Origin: S5-A14a sp050908895
GTDB lineage: Bacteria > Bacillota > Clostridia > Peptostreptococcales > Anaerovoracaceae
Reading direction: 5' to 3'
NCBI GenBank assembly: GCA_050908895.1
Contig: CP171222.1
Span: 1,426,001-1,490,000, forward strand
Length of the DNA stretch: 64,000 nucleotides
In this document: one piece after another, positions 45,851 to 55,529 of the stretch
How the letters are laid out: each line of letters starts with the position of its first letter
Position numbering within the stretch: position 1 is the first letter of the stretch
The notes under the pieces: generated by a model
What the model was told of the DNA's origin: nothing
Database searches by the model: none
What the model saw: the letters and a program-made list of their open reading frames with translations, nothing else
Made by a program: the position numbers and the translations under genes

Positions 45851-47491
45851 CTACCTTTCCTCATTCCTGTAATAATCTTTTGTTTTGCCTTTCCTCTGCT
45901 CATATTTTTCTTGTTGCTCTTGATACTTTTTAAGCTGTGCAATAACGCTCGGTTTTTCTCCTCGCTTAATAGCCTTATCTATCTCAATACTTAGGTCAAT
46001 ACCATAATCATCATTTACAATCTTAACTGCATACTTGATGTGATTGATACTTTCATATTCTTCTTTAATAGATTGAGCTTGTTTATTTAGCTTAGTAATT
46101 TCATCTTCAAGGCTATCAATTTCCTTTTGCCAATCTTTAGACTTAATCGCCGATGAGCCTGTTATCTTTTCAAGGATTGTTCTTCCCCTTTTGTACTTAT
46201 CTATCTGTTCTTTATGGGAATTATAGAAGCTGTCTTTGAACAGGGTTTTATTGTTCCATTCCTCAAAGATTTGCTTATTATCCTTGATGATGTCCGCATA
46301 AACAAAGCACTTATTTAGATTTTCTATTCTTTTTCTTTTAGTCTTAATGTATTGATTGATATTCTTATTTTTTAATTGTAAACCGCTTATTCTCTCTTGT
46401 AGGTCTGCTATGGTTTTAAGGTTATTGTCCTTTAGATATATTCTTGCTTTTGAAAATCGCCTTAGGTCTGCTCCTATCTTCTTATTGCTTGCATAGGGAT
46501 TTAACTTTCTTGCCTTTTCCCCTTGTAAGTCGTAATAAATACTGATGTACTCATAGAGATTAAAGAGTTCTGCCTTATTCTCATATTCTTCTTTCTTCTC
46601 TTGTTTATACTCATCATATTTCAATTGCAAGTTTCCAAGTAATGAGCTTATCCAAGATGTAAGTTTTGACAGTTCAGCTTTCAACTTCTTAAACTCTAAA
46701 TTAAAAGCTATGATTTTTCTGTTATGATTTCCTCTTTCTGTCTGTATTCCTTTTTTCTCCATTTGATAGCTTGCTGTTCCTAAATGAACTTGTGGCAGTT
46801 CTTCTCTGTCTTGTTCTTCAAAGGTGCGTGGATCAATTCTTTTATCTATATTATTTTTTGCTAAATACTCATTTGCTTTCTTTGAAAAATTTTCTCTCCA
46901 CTCTTTTGCTTTGTCAGGTTCGTTCCAATCATTTAGGTTTACTTTTCTTGATTTGTAGTTTCCGCTTTTCAGTTTTATCTTTTCTCCATTTTCATCAAGG
47001 ATATATTCTTTTTTAGATTTCGTTTTCCAATTCCCTTGTTCGTCAATTTCTCTAAGAGTAAGTAAGATATGAGCATGGGGCTGTTCTTCATTATCACTGG
47101 CTGTAGGATTATGAATATTACAATCCGCTATCATACCTTTAGAAGTAAAATTTTCTTCTATAAACTCACTGATGAGATTTATTCTATCTTCCTCATTTAA
47201 TTCTCTTGGCAAAGTAAAAAGTAAATTTCTTGCCAGCTGTGAGTTTTTACTTTTCTCTATTTTCTCAACACTGTTCCATAGATATTCTCTGTTAGAAAAC
47301 TCTTTGGGTATATGTTCCGGCAAAAATATTTTCGAGAATACAAGGTCATCTTTTTTAGAATAATCATGTGTTTTACCATAGTAATCATCTTTCAATTTAT
47401 CTCTTGCATTATATGCAGCCTTTGCAATTACGCTATGTCCTTTTGACCTTGACACTATATCTACATGGGTATGCAAACTTTTGATTTCCAT
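45851..47491 (-). CDS. MobQ-family relaxase (MobA/MobL)
   Basis: 546 residues from ATG 47491. The N-terminal domain has AKAAYNARDKLKDDYYGKTHDYSKK, FTLPREL and the metal-binding QPHAHILLTLRE, as in MobA/MobL proteins; the C-terminal half is a long coiled coil. It should nick the oriT-like hairpin 80 bp upstream and allow transfer with help from a conjugative element, such as the one it sits in. Confidence 0.92.
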   Translation of the reverse strand: MEIKSLHTHVDIVSRSKGHSVIAKAAYNARDKLKDDYYGKTHDYSKKDDLVFSKIFLPEHIPKEFSNREYLWNSVEKIEKSKNSQLARNLLFTLPRELNEEDRINLISEFIEENFTSKGMIADCNIHNPTASDNEEQPHAHILLTLREIDEQGNWKTKSKKEYILDENGEKIKLKSGNYKSRKVNLNDWNEPDKAKEWRENFSKKANEYLAKNNIDKRIDPRTFEEQDREELPQVHLGTASYQMEKKGIQTERGNHNRKIIAFNLEFKKLKAELSKLTSWISSLLGNLQLKYDEYKQEKKEEYENKAELFNLYEYISIYYDLQGEKARKLNPYASNKKIGADLRRFSKARIYLKDNNLKTIADLQERISGLQLKNKNINQYIKTKRKRIENLNKCFVYADIIKDNKQIFEEWNNKTLFKDSFYNSHKEQIDKYKRGRTILEKITGSSAIKSKDWQKEIDSLEDEITKLNKQAQSIKEEYESINHIKYAVKIVNDDYGIDLSIEIDKAIKRGEKPSVIAQLKKYQEQQEKYEQRKGKTKDYYRNEER

Positions 47492-47563
47492 AAGTTTTTC
47501 TTTTCCTTTCCGTTTTTTGAAATGCAATCTTGTTATCTCTATGTTTGGCAGTATCTTCGCTCC

Positions 47564-47612
47564 CTTGTTTACAAGGGCGCAAAGATACACCGTTTAACTA
47601 CGGTGCTTTGCG
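47564..47612 (-). other. Candidate origin of transfer (oriT) of the MobQ element
   Basis: On the minus strand a hairpin (CGCAAAG-CACCGT ... ACGGTG-tat-CTTTGCG) is followed directly by CCCTTG. A stem followed by GCGCCCT is the layout of RSF1010/MobQ-type nick regions, and it lies 73 bp before the relaxase start, the usual place. Confidence 0.75.
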
Positions 47613-47804
47613 TTCTTGCAGAAAGCTTGTAGCTCCGCTAAGGAAACAAAAACGCTAAAGCATTTTTATTTATACAAGGGGGCTACTCCCCCTTAAACCC
47701 CTGTGGACTTTGTTTTTCTTGATTAAAATCAATAAAAAAGCAAAGTGGTAAAATCTTCCTCACTCTGCTATATCTCAATTTCTATATTCATTTTCCTGTA
47801 CTTC

Positions 47805-48176
47805 CTATACTTCGTCTGTCATTTCTTCATCATCTTCTAAATTTTCAGCTTCAATGGTTGAGTTTTCTCCTATGAAAGTTCCTTTTTTTCTTAAATGAAT
47901 TTCTGTAAGTTCTTTTAGCTTTTCTCTATTTCTGCTATCGGAAAGTACATAATCCAAGAAAGCATACATTAAATCATTATCTGTATTTTCTTCGGCTCCT
48001 GTTATTTGTCTTTCAAACTTTTCAAACACTCCCCCTTTTTCTACTTTTCGTTTCGTGTCTGCGTTTCTTTTTAACCTATTTCTCTTTTGCCTTAATTGCT
48101 TGATTTTGTTTTCTGCCTGCTCTTTTTTCTTGGTTTCTTTTTCTAACTGGCTCATTACATTTTCTAATTCTTTCAT
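47805..48176 (-). CDS. DUF3847-family protein
   Basis: 123 residues from ATG 48176, after GGAGG. A coiled-coil half (LENVMSQLEKETKKKEQAENKIKQLRQKRNRLKR) and an acidic end, as in DUF3847 proteins, which usually precede MobQ relaxases and are thought to act as MobC-like helpers. Confidence 0.7.
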   Translation of the reverse strand: MKELENVMSQLEKETKKKEQAENKIKQLRQKRNRLKRNADTKRKVEKGGVFEKFERQITGAEENTDNDLMYAFLDYVLSDSRNREKLKELTEIHLRKKGTFIGENSTIEAENLEDDEEMTDEV

Positions 48177-48260
48177 TTTAAGTTCCTCCATTTAATAGTT
48201 TTCTGTTCTCATAAAGAAAGGCTAAGCACCTTTCTTTGATACCTAACCTTTCATCGTTTT

Positions 48261-48677
48261 TTAGATTTTATCTTCTAAAATCTTTCTTAGTTTTTCTAAA
48301 ATTCTATCCCTCCTTTGTCCGATTGCCTGATGTGTAACTTTCTCTTTTCTACTGATTGACCTTAGACTTTCTTCTCTGTAGAAGATGGCTTCCATTAACT
48401 CTCTTTCTTCTTTTGTCAGTGTAGCTAATGCCTTATGCAGTTCTTCAATTTGCATTTTGACTTCTACGATTTTTTCCAAATCTATTTTTTCATCTATGAT
48501 GTTATCTACAAAGTGTCCGTCATGATTAAGTGCGGAAAATGGAATAACTCCATACTTCCAATCCTTTTTCTGAAGATATTTTTCATGCTCCGTTATCTTC
48601 CAATAGGTTTTGTAGACTTCTTCACTTACTGGTACGGCTTTCCCTTTGACATAAAGGTAATATTCTTTCTTTTCCAT
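48261..48677 (-). CDS. Sigma-70-like regulator of the mobilizable element
   Basis: 138 residues. N-terminal YYLYVKGKAVPVSEEVYKTYWK, C-terminal sigma region 4 (LTKEERELMEAIFYREESLRSISRKEKVTHQAIGQRRDRILEKLRKIL). This type is common on Tn916- and Tn4451-like elements. Confidence 0.8.
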   Translation of the reverse strand: MEKKEYYLYVKGKAVPVSEEVYKTYWKITEHEKYLQKKDWKYGVIPFSALNHDGHFVDNIIDEKIDLEKIVEVKMQIEELHKALATLTKEERELMEAIFYREESLRSISRKEKVTHQAIGQRRDRILEKLRKILEDKI

Positions 48678-48724
48678 TGTGAGTTCCTCCCTTTTTATTT
48701 CTCTGATTTGGTTTTCTGAGAATA

Positions 48725-48766
48725 AAAAAGGAGGACTTCTACACTTTGGCGTAAAAAGTCCTCTTA
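48725..48766 (-). terminator. Terminator after the Bce-type permease fragment
   Basis: GAGGACTT and AAGTCCTCC arms followed by TTTTTT on the minus strand. Confidence 0.8.
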
Positions 48767-48787
48767 CAAATTTAAAATTTTTAGATT

Positions 48788-49849
48788 TTAAATTTCTTTT
48801 ATAGTATTATTTAGATCATCATTCAGTATCATTTTAATGCTGCTTCTAATTGCTAATAGAACGCCTAACACTATCACTCCAAATATTAGTATAATCGGTG
48901 CATAATTTAAGTTTAACAATATCTCCTTTGATACGAAAGCAGGTTCATACTGACTTCTATAAGAACGTACAAGTACAGCTAATATAAATACTGCAATATA
49001 GAATACGGTCACATTCCTAAACAATATTATAGATTCTCCATAAATCATTTTTTTAATCTGCTTATTGGTCATCCCTGCTGTAGAAAGTAACTGAAATTCT
49101 CTTTTTCTTGCCCTTAAATTGCCATGAAAGCTGTTATATGCATTTGAAAGAGCCAGTATTATGAGTATGATTTGTATTCCAAAGTTTAGCATATGCTCAT
49201 TTCTAACTTGTTCTTTATCAGATGCTTGATTTAAAATATCATTTGTCGTTGAGTGGTCACCTTTAGGAATATACGAAGAAATAATCCGCTCACAATTATC
49301 AGATACTTTATCTAACTGTTCCTTAGCTTTAACTTTAATGTTATAGTACCTTGTTGGATCAGCTTTGTCTTGTCCATGTTTTTCAATAAATCCTTCAAGA
49401 TTTTCCATTGTCGTGAATACATATATACCTCTTGGATTCTGTGCATCCAAATCAAATGGGAAATCTTCAATATATCCATCAATATGAATTGGCATCTTTT
49501 TCCCATCTGCATTATAACGAAGTACAAGTTCCTTCTCATCACTATTTGTCAAACTAATATATTTTCTAAATGAATATGGAGTATTATTTTTATCAGGTGT
49601 TTTATTTAATAGAATATAGTTTGAATCTTTATTTAGTTTATTAGCATTAATTATATTATCAAAATCCTGCCTATGAAGACCTATTATATTTACATACATA
49701 TCCTCCATACTTTTATTGCCTGACTCGAAAGCATTTTTTAATTCATCTGAGCTAAATTCCTTATTATCACTCAAATAAAATTTAAAGCTCTTGTCTTCAT
49801 AAACATGAATTTCATCTATTTCATCTATCTGATACAAATCACTGATCAA
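48788..49849 (-). pseudogene. BceB-like ABC permease, 3' part only
   Basis: 353 codons with a large extracellular domain and three C-terminal membrane helices (FtsX fold; ARKREFQLLSTAGMTNKQIKKMIYGE). The N-terminal helices and the end of the ATPase gene before it are missing through one deletion, so the two frames almost touch. Such transporters give resistance to bacitracin and related peptides. Confidence 0.85.
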
Positions 49850-49853
49850 TTGC

Positions 49854-50141
49854 TTATTTATCTGTACATCTGTAAATAACCCCTATATTTCTCCTACGAA
49901 AAACCGTAAGTTCTTCTTTGCCCAGTTTGGTTATATTCTTATCTTGAATGTAAACTTCCCCACTTGTAGGTTTATCTACACCTGCTAACAGATGTAGCAA
50001 TGTTGATTTACCGGAACCACTATCACCTATAATAGCTACTAAATCTCCTTTTTGAAGCTCAAAATTCACATCTGAAAGGGCATTTACCTTTACTCCTGAA
50101 TCATATGTTTTAGCTAAATTAATCGTTTTTACAATACTCAT
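49854..50141 (-). pseudogene. BceA-like ABC ATPase, 5' part only
   Basis: 95 codons from ATG 50141 after AAGGAGG. It has Walker A GDSGSGKST and then is cut after RRRNIGVIY, before the Q-loop, signature and Walker B. Non-functional. Confidence 0.88.
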
Positions 50142-50255
50142 ATCATTACTCCTCCTTTGTTTATAAGTAAAATACCAACACAAAGTGACTGGAAAGTGAC
50201 TGAATGAAAGCAACAAAAAAAGACAAGTTACATAAGGGCAACTCGTCTTCATATA

Positions 50256-50517
50256 CTACCTATAAAACCTAAGTTCAAAACTATTAGATGTTCTTCCTCT
50301 TGTATAAATAAGTTCACCATTTTGTTTTTCAATAATAGTTTTTGCCATAGGTAAACCAATTCCATATCCTTTAGAATCTTTATTTTCTTTATAAAATCTT
50401 CTATATACTTTTTTTAATATTTCATTAGACATTCCTTTTCCAAAATCTTCTATAATGATACTTTGATAAATATTAGTTTCCTTTAGGTAAATTTTTACTC
50501 CTTTATCTTCAGACGCT
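50256..50517 (-). pseudogene. Sensor histidine kinase, C-terminal fragment
   Basis: About 87 codons of a HATPase domain: IIIEDFGKGMSNEILKKVYRRFYK, YGIGLPMAKTIIEKQNGELI, ending FELRFYR. It lies before the ABC genes, as in BceRS-BceAB clusters. It joins directly to the cut end of the recombinase gene. Confidence 0.85.
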
Positions 50518-51861
50518 TAGCTTTCTAATTAAGCTGTTTATTTCAGATATTCTTTTTTCCTCTTTGGCTAACCTTTTCTTTAATATCTTTGATGTTTTTT
50601 CCTGTTGCTCTTTTGATGTAGAATACACCTTTTTAATAAATTCTTCTTCGTTTAGCTTCACATATTCGCTTACTTCTCGTATGGTATCTAAAACCAATTT
50701 ATTAAGAACTTCACTCCTAATATAGTGAGAGGAACATTCTTTTTGAAAATTTGTCCTTGCCAAGTTATATTTTGAGCAAATATATTCATCTTTCGGAGAA
50801 CGCCTTTTATCTGTTTTTCTTCCTAACCAATCTCTTTTATATCCGGCTTTTCCACGATGGTTATACATCTTTGCTCCGCAGTCAGCACAATACACAAGTC
50901 CGGTTAATGGATTTGCCTTTCCTGTACTGTCTGTTCTTCTTGTTACCTTTCTTAACTTTTGAACAGTATTAAAGGTTTCTTCATCAATAATTGCTTCTTG
51001 TGTATTCTCAAATATTATCCAATCTTCTTTTGGAGCTTTTTTATTTCGTTTGCTTTTATAGGACTCTTTATAGGTACGGAAATTCACAGTATGACCCATA
51101 TATTCCTGCCTGCTTAAAATATTACTTACTGTTGTTCCTCTCCAAAGGTATGGCTCTGTACTGTTATAGTTGGATATGTGGTTTCCCATTCCCCTTTGAG
51201 CAAGGTAATATGATGGTCTTTCAACTTTTTCTTCTGTTAGAATCTTGGCTATTTGATACGGACCGTTTCCCTCTAAACTCATTTGAAATATACGCCTTAC
51301 TACTTCGGCTGCTTCTTCATCAATAACCCATTTGCTTTGATTGTCTTTATCCTTACGATAACCATATATGGCATGGTTTGATGTATGATGTTCCCCCTCC
51401 ATTCCTCTTGACTTTAATACCGTCTTTATCTTTTTACTGGAATCTCTGATATACCATTCGTTCATGATGTTTAGAAACGGGGCAAATTCTGCACTTTCCG
51501 TTTTATTGCTATCAACACTGTTTGCAACAGCTATAAAATGGACTCCCTTTTCTCTAAACATCACTTCGGTATAAAAGCCTACCTGAAGATAGTCACGACC
51601 GACACGACTCATATCCTTAACTATCACCGTATCTATGATGTTATTTTCCACTCCCTCAATGAGTTTCTTCCAAGACGGTCTATCAAATGAACCTCCTGAA
51701 TATCCGTCATCTGTAAAGTGCATGATATTTGTATAGCCGTTTTTATTAGCGTAATCTTCAAGCATTTTCTTTTGGTTTATAATTGAGTTACTGTCCCCTA
51801 CCATTTCATCATCACGAGAAAGTCTTTCGTAGAGGGCAGTAATTTTCTTGTTTGTTGCCAT
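50509..51861 (-). pseudogene. Large serine recombinase (TnpX/TndX-like), C-terminus lost
   Basis: 450 codons: catalytic S15 (LYERLSRDDE), VKDMSRVGRDYLQVG, zinc ribbon (CADCGAKMYNHRG, CSKYNL, CSSHYIR), and the start of the coiled coil. It stops after SEINSLIRKL, where related proteins go on for about 80 residues (DUF4368 region). The loss coincides with the histidine kinase fragment, so one deletion trimmed both. Probably unable to move the element any more. Confidence 0.8.
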
Positions 51862-51911
51862 TAACTTTTCCCCCTTTTATTTTTCTTATCTACACTTCAT
51901 AGAATATAACC

Positions 51912-53368
51912 TCGGTAAATCTTTTCTTAGGAGTTGTCTTTCCTTCCTTTACCTTAGGATCTCTGGCCGGAAGCTCACGCCCTTCAGAGAGAAGGGATGC
52001 ATCCGCTTCTAGAATTTCCAGAATGCCATGTGAACCACCATCATCATCTTTTTTACCGGAGTCATCTTCCCCATCATCCTGCTTTTTCCCAAGAATCCAG
52101 TCTTCCAATAGATGCCATCCAGGACTTGTGATGCACTTACTCTTAGCCTTAAATACTTCACCAGCACATTCCACTTCTAGGGCATACTCTGTAATCTCAG
52201 CCAAATCTCCTACAGAAGAAAGAAGCCTTGCAGTTACAAGGCCAAGAATCTTTTGTTCACCGGATGGGATTTCTGAGTAATCAGCATCCGAAACATTTTC
52301 TGTAGGAATAATCGCGTGGTGATCTGATACTTTGCTGCTATTTAGAACCTGCTTTGTAGAGATAGGAACCATCTTCGTATATCCGTATTTATCTTTCATC
52401 AGACAGCAAAGACGGGTTGTACTGTCATCCATATCATCTGTCAGATATCTGCTGTCCGTTCTTGGATAAGTAACAAGCTTCTTCTCATATAGACTCTGGG
52501 TATAATCGAGAGTCTGCTGAGCAGTAAAGCCATAGTACTTGTTGGCATCCCTCTGAAGACTTGTAAGATCATAAAGAAGTGGTGGCTTCTCCTGCCTGGT
52601 AGAAGTCTCCATTTTAGAGATTTTTGCTTTATCAGCTGCATTGACTTTCTGGGCAAGTTCCTCTGCCTCCTGCTTTGTTTTAAAGCGTTTTGAGGTAACT
52701 GCAACCCCGGATACCAACATCTGAACGGTATAGAAGTTCTCAGGCTTAAAGCCCTTGATCTCAGCTTCACGCTCTACAATCATGGCAAGTGTTGGAGTCA
52801 TGACACGGCCAACATTTAAAGTCTGCCCGTAGACTGTTGAGAAAAATCTTGTAGCATTAATACCTACAAGCCAGTCTGCACGTTCACGACAAAGTGCAGC
52901 TTCATAAAGATCATCATAGTCAGCACTTGGGCTCAAATTCTCAAAGCCTTCCTTGATTGCTTTATCTTCCATGGAAGAAATCCAAAGTCTTTCAAAAGGC
53001 TTTTTACATCCTGCCTGCTTATAAACAAGACGAAAGATAAGCTCACCTTCACGCCCGGCATCAGTTGCTTCCACAAGACTGTCTACATCAGAACGCTTCA
53101 TAAGATCCTTTATAACCTGGTACTGCTTTTTCGTAGAAGCTGTTACTTGATATGAAAATGGCGCAGGGAAAATCGGTAAATCTTCCTTGCGCCATTTCTT
53201 ATATTTCTCATCATAATGTTCTGGGTTTGCCAGCTCAATCAGATGCCCTACACACCAACTGACAATATATCCATTACCTTCTAGGTAGCCATCCTTTTTC
53301 TGATTAGCCCCAATAACTTTCGCCAGAGACTGAGCTACCGAAGGCTTTTCCGCAATCACTAATTTCAA
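51912..53368 (-). pseudogene. topB: DNA topoisomerase III (TopB), 5' part of a split gene
   Basis: Starts at TTG 53368 behind GGAGGTG. Full TOPRIM domain (VIAEKPSVAQSLAKVIG, EATDAGREGELIFR) and the active-site tyrosine region (KLVTYPRTDSRYLT). The frame leaves topB at 51912 after KKRFTE and picks up a six-residue element-encoded tail. TopB helps the conjugative element to replicate and transfer; both parts together make a full enzyme of about 630 residues. Confidence 0.93.
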
Positions 53369-53390
53369 ATTAACACCTCCTAATAATAAA

Positions 53391-53416
53391 ATAAGCGCCT
53401 TGGATTTCTCCAAGAC
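53391..53416 (-). terminator. Terminator between the XRE gene and topB
   Basis: GCGTCTTGGA-GAAA-TCCAAGGCGC followed by TTATTTTATT on the minus strand, 16 bases after the XRE gene stop. Confidence 0.8.
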
Positions 53417-53431
53417 GCCCAGCCAATAATA

Positions 53432-53917
53432 TCAATCTAATCCGTATTTCTTTTTCCAACCTTGTCTATCCTGCGCATATCTGTAAATAGTCTGTTCAAT
53501 ATATGGTTTATACAAACCTCGTTTAGAACGGACAATATTCTTATTCCAGCACTCTGCGAGTTTTGAGATAATTTCATCCGTAATACTTAACTTAGGTAAA
53601 CTTATACCATTGGGCTCACTTGCCTGAATTTCTTCAATCGCATCTCGATTCAAAAGCATAAGCTCACTTACAATTTCATCCATGTAAATAGAATTTGTAG
53701 TCATTTCTTTTTTTCCTCCATAATATAAATTGTAAGGAGTAACATCGAATATATCCGCTAAAACCATTAGATTATGAAGCGAAGGATCGCACCCACCACG
53801 ATTCTGCTCGTAGTTGCAAATTGTTCCCTTCGGAATATCAGAAACATGCGCTAATTGATCTTGAGTCATATTTCTTTCTTTTCTTAATCTCTTTAGATTC
53901 TCAGCAAATAATTCCAT
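53432..53917 (-). CDS. XRE-family regulator with a C-terminal domain
   Basis: 161 residues. HTH in NLKRLRKERNMTQDQLAHVSDIPKGTICNYEQNRGGCDPS (residues 8-47). The C-terminal 90 residues (EIIDSKLAEC-like helices) are not recognised. Start ATG after GGAGGTAGGAC. It stands alone between topB and the ArdC-like gene. Confidence 0.85.
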   Translation of the reverse strand: MELFAENLKRLRKERNMTQDQLAHVSDIPKGTICNYEQNRGGCDPSLHNLMVLADIFDVTPYNLYYGGKKEMTTNSIYMDEIVSELMLLNRDAIEEIQASEPNGISLPKLSITDEIISKLAECWNKNIVRSKRGLYKPYIEQTIYRYAQDRQGWKKKYGLD

Positions 53918-53994
53918 GTCCTACCTCCAAATTAATTATGGCATGGACTAATTATAAAACATATACGCAAAAATGCGTAGTTGGAATTTTTATC

Positions 53995-55326
53995 TTATAT
54001 GGCAACTTCCTCCTTCTTCTTTGATAACTTAGCTCTCTTCGGCTTGGCCGCCTTTGTTTTTTCCTTGATCTTCTCTTTCATAGAACTCTTCTCGATCCCT
54101 TCAAGTTCAGGCATAAGCTTTGCTATTTCATCTGCTGCCTTTACAACCTGCGGATGAGCAGCCAGCTCAGGAAGGATATATTTCATCTCCTGCATATTTA
54201 ATCTGTTGCCAACAACCAAGTCATATTCATTTGCAAGCAAATTGTCATCCTTGATTACAAAACCAATAGTCTTTACACCATTCATCCTGTCAGATGGAAT
54301 AGACTTATAGATATCTACTGCCTGCTGCAAGGCCAGATTCTCATGGAACTCTCCCATGGAATGAAACTCACCACATTCAGCTACATAGAAACTGATAGGT
54401 TCCTTCTCAGCTGTAAGCTCCTGTACTTTCGCATCAATCTTTGTAATAAGATCAGCTGCTGCCTCACGAATCGTATTAAGAGAAGCCTTTAGCTCCGGAG
54501 TCTCTTTTCCCTGAGACCAGGTTGCCACATAGGCAAAACTGTAATCAGAAGTATCAATGCCATAATGCTGACACACGGTATAGGCAACGCTCTCAGCTTC
54601 AACCTCTTTGCTGTTTTTGGACTGCTTATTATCTTTCTGAGCTTCCAGGTTATGAAGCTTGGCATGAGCCATTTCATGAATTGCTGTCTTAACTGTCTGA
54701 ATCTCACTCATTCCGTTATTGATAGCAATGCGATTGTCCTCAACGTGAAAATAGCCCTTGGCACCGGACTTGATATCTTCAAATCCGATAGGAACAGGAC
54801 TTGCTGACTTGATTGCCTCAAAGATCGTCTGATATCCTTCCACACTTCCGGTAAGCTCATCCACACCAATACTTGGAAGCGGCTCGCCTTCCGTCTGGGA
54901 AACATCAAAAGTACTGACAGGCTTAAAGGCAGTCAGGTTGATTTCAACCTTTTCCTTTACGGCTTCGCCGTCTTTATCAAGAATGACCTTGCCTGCCTCA
55001 TCCACCTTTTCCTGTTCCTTTTCCAACTTAAAAGGAACCGGTGCAAGGATACGGATTCCCTTTTCGCCCTTCTTTACAAAGCGCCCCATCTTCTTCCATC
55101 CGGTATAGGATTGAACAAGCGTTGCATCAGGCTTTTGCATCATGATAAGGATATTGTTATTCACCGAGTAATGCGGAAACTTCGCCATGGTATCTACTAG
55201 GTTTTGAAACTGCTCTGAGCCAAAGACATCCTGCACACCCTTTTCCAGCTTCTCTGTAATATCCTTCATTTCAGCTTTTCGCTGCTCAGCTGCCTTCTCA
55301 GGATCAAAATTTGTGGTTTTACCCAT
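53995..55326 (-). CDS. ArdC-like protein with metallopeptidase motif
   Basis: 443 residues. N-terminal single-strand DNA-binding type domain (about 1-150; FPHYSVNNNILIMMQKPDATLVQSYTGWKKMGR), then an HExxH zinc motif (TAIHEMAHAKLHN), and a C-terminal LPD-like region. This two-domain form is usual on conjugative elements, where it protects incoming DNA from restriction. It overlaps the upstream small gene by eight bases. Confidence 0.85.
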   Translation of the reverse strand: MGKTTNFDPEKAAEQRKAEMKDITEKLEKGVQDVFGSEQFQNLVDTMAKFPHYSVNNNILIMMQKPDATLVQSYTGWKKMGRFVKKGEKGIRILAPVPFKLEKEQEKVDEAGKVILDKDGEAVKEKVEINLTAFKPVSTFDVSQTEGEPLPSIGVDELTGSVEGYQTIFEAIKSASPVPIGFEDIKSGAKGYFHVEDNRIAINNGMSEIQTVKTAIHEMAHAKLHNLEAQKDNKQSKNSKEVEAESVAYTVCQHYGIDTSDYSFAYVATWSQGKETPELKASLNTIREAAADLITKIDAKVQELTAEKEPISFYVAECGEFHSMGEFHENLALQQAVDIYKSIPSDRMNGVKTIGFVIKDDNLLANEYDLVVGNRLNMQEMKYILPELAAHPQVVKAADEIAKLMPELEGIEKSSMKEKIKEKTKAAKPKRAKLSKKKEEVAI

Positions 55327-55465
55327 TCTCTCTCACCTCCTTCTTGTACTGATTCAGTTTCCTGGTAAGAGACTTTTCCTTTTCATTTTTTCTGCGTTTC
55401 TCATGCTTGGCTTTCAGCTGTTCCAAGCCTTCCACGTAACCCATATATCTTGATTTTCTCGCCAT
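55319..55465 (-). CDS. 48-residue basic hypothetical protein
   Basis: Starts at ATG 55465 after GGAGGG: MARKSRYMGYVEGLEQLKAK, then a Lys/Glu-rich coil. It overlaps the ArdC-like gene start. Typical small gene of this element type; function unknown. Confidence 0.65.
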   Translation of the reverse strand: MARKSRYMGYVEGLEQLKAKHEKRRKNEKEKSLTRKLNQYKKEVRENG

Positions 55466-55486
55466 AATCTGCCCTCCAAAACAAAT

Positions 55487-55514
55487 CAGGGCAGCCCTTA
55501 TGGACTGCCCCTTA
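55487..55514 (-). terminator. Terminator after the DUF4366 gene
   Basis: GGGGCAG and CTGCCC arms, followed by TGATTTGTTTT on the minus strand. Confidence 0.6.
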
Positions 55515-55529
55515 GAATCAACTATTCTA

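Larger units (their letters stand above)
45237..51911. mobile_element. Tn4451-like mobilizable element inserted in topB
   Basis: A 6.7-kb segment with GA dinucleotides at both junctions. It carries a TnpW-like gene, a MobQ relaxase, a candidate oriT, a DUF3847 gene, a sigma-like gene, a decayed Bce-type cluster, and a large serine recombinase at the right end. GA target choice is known for TnpX/TndX recombinases. Removing it restores topB. Confidence 0.9.
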
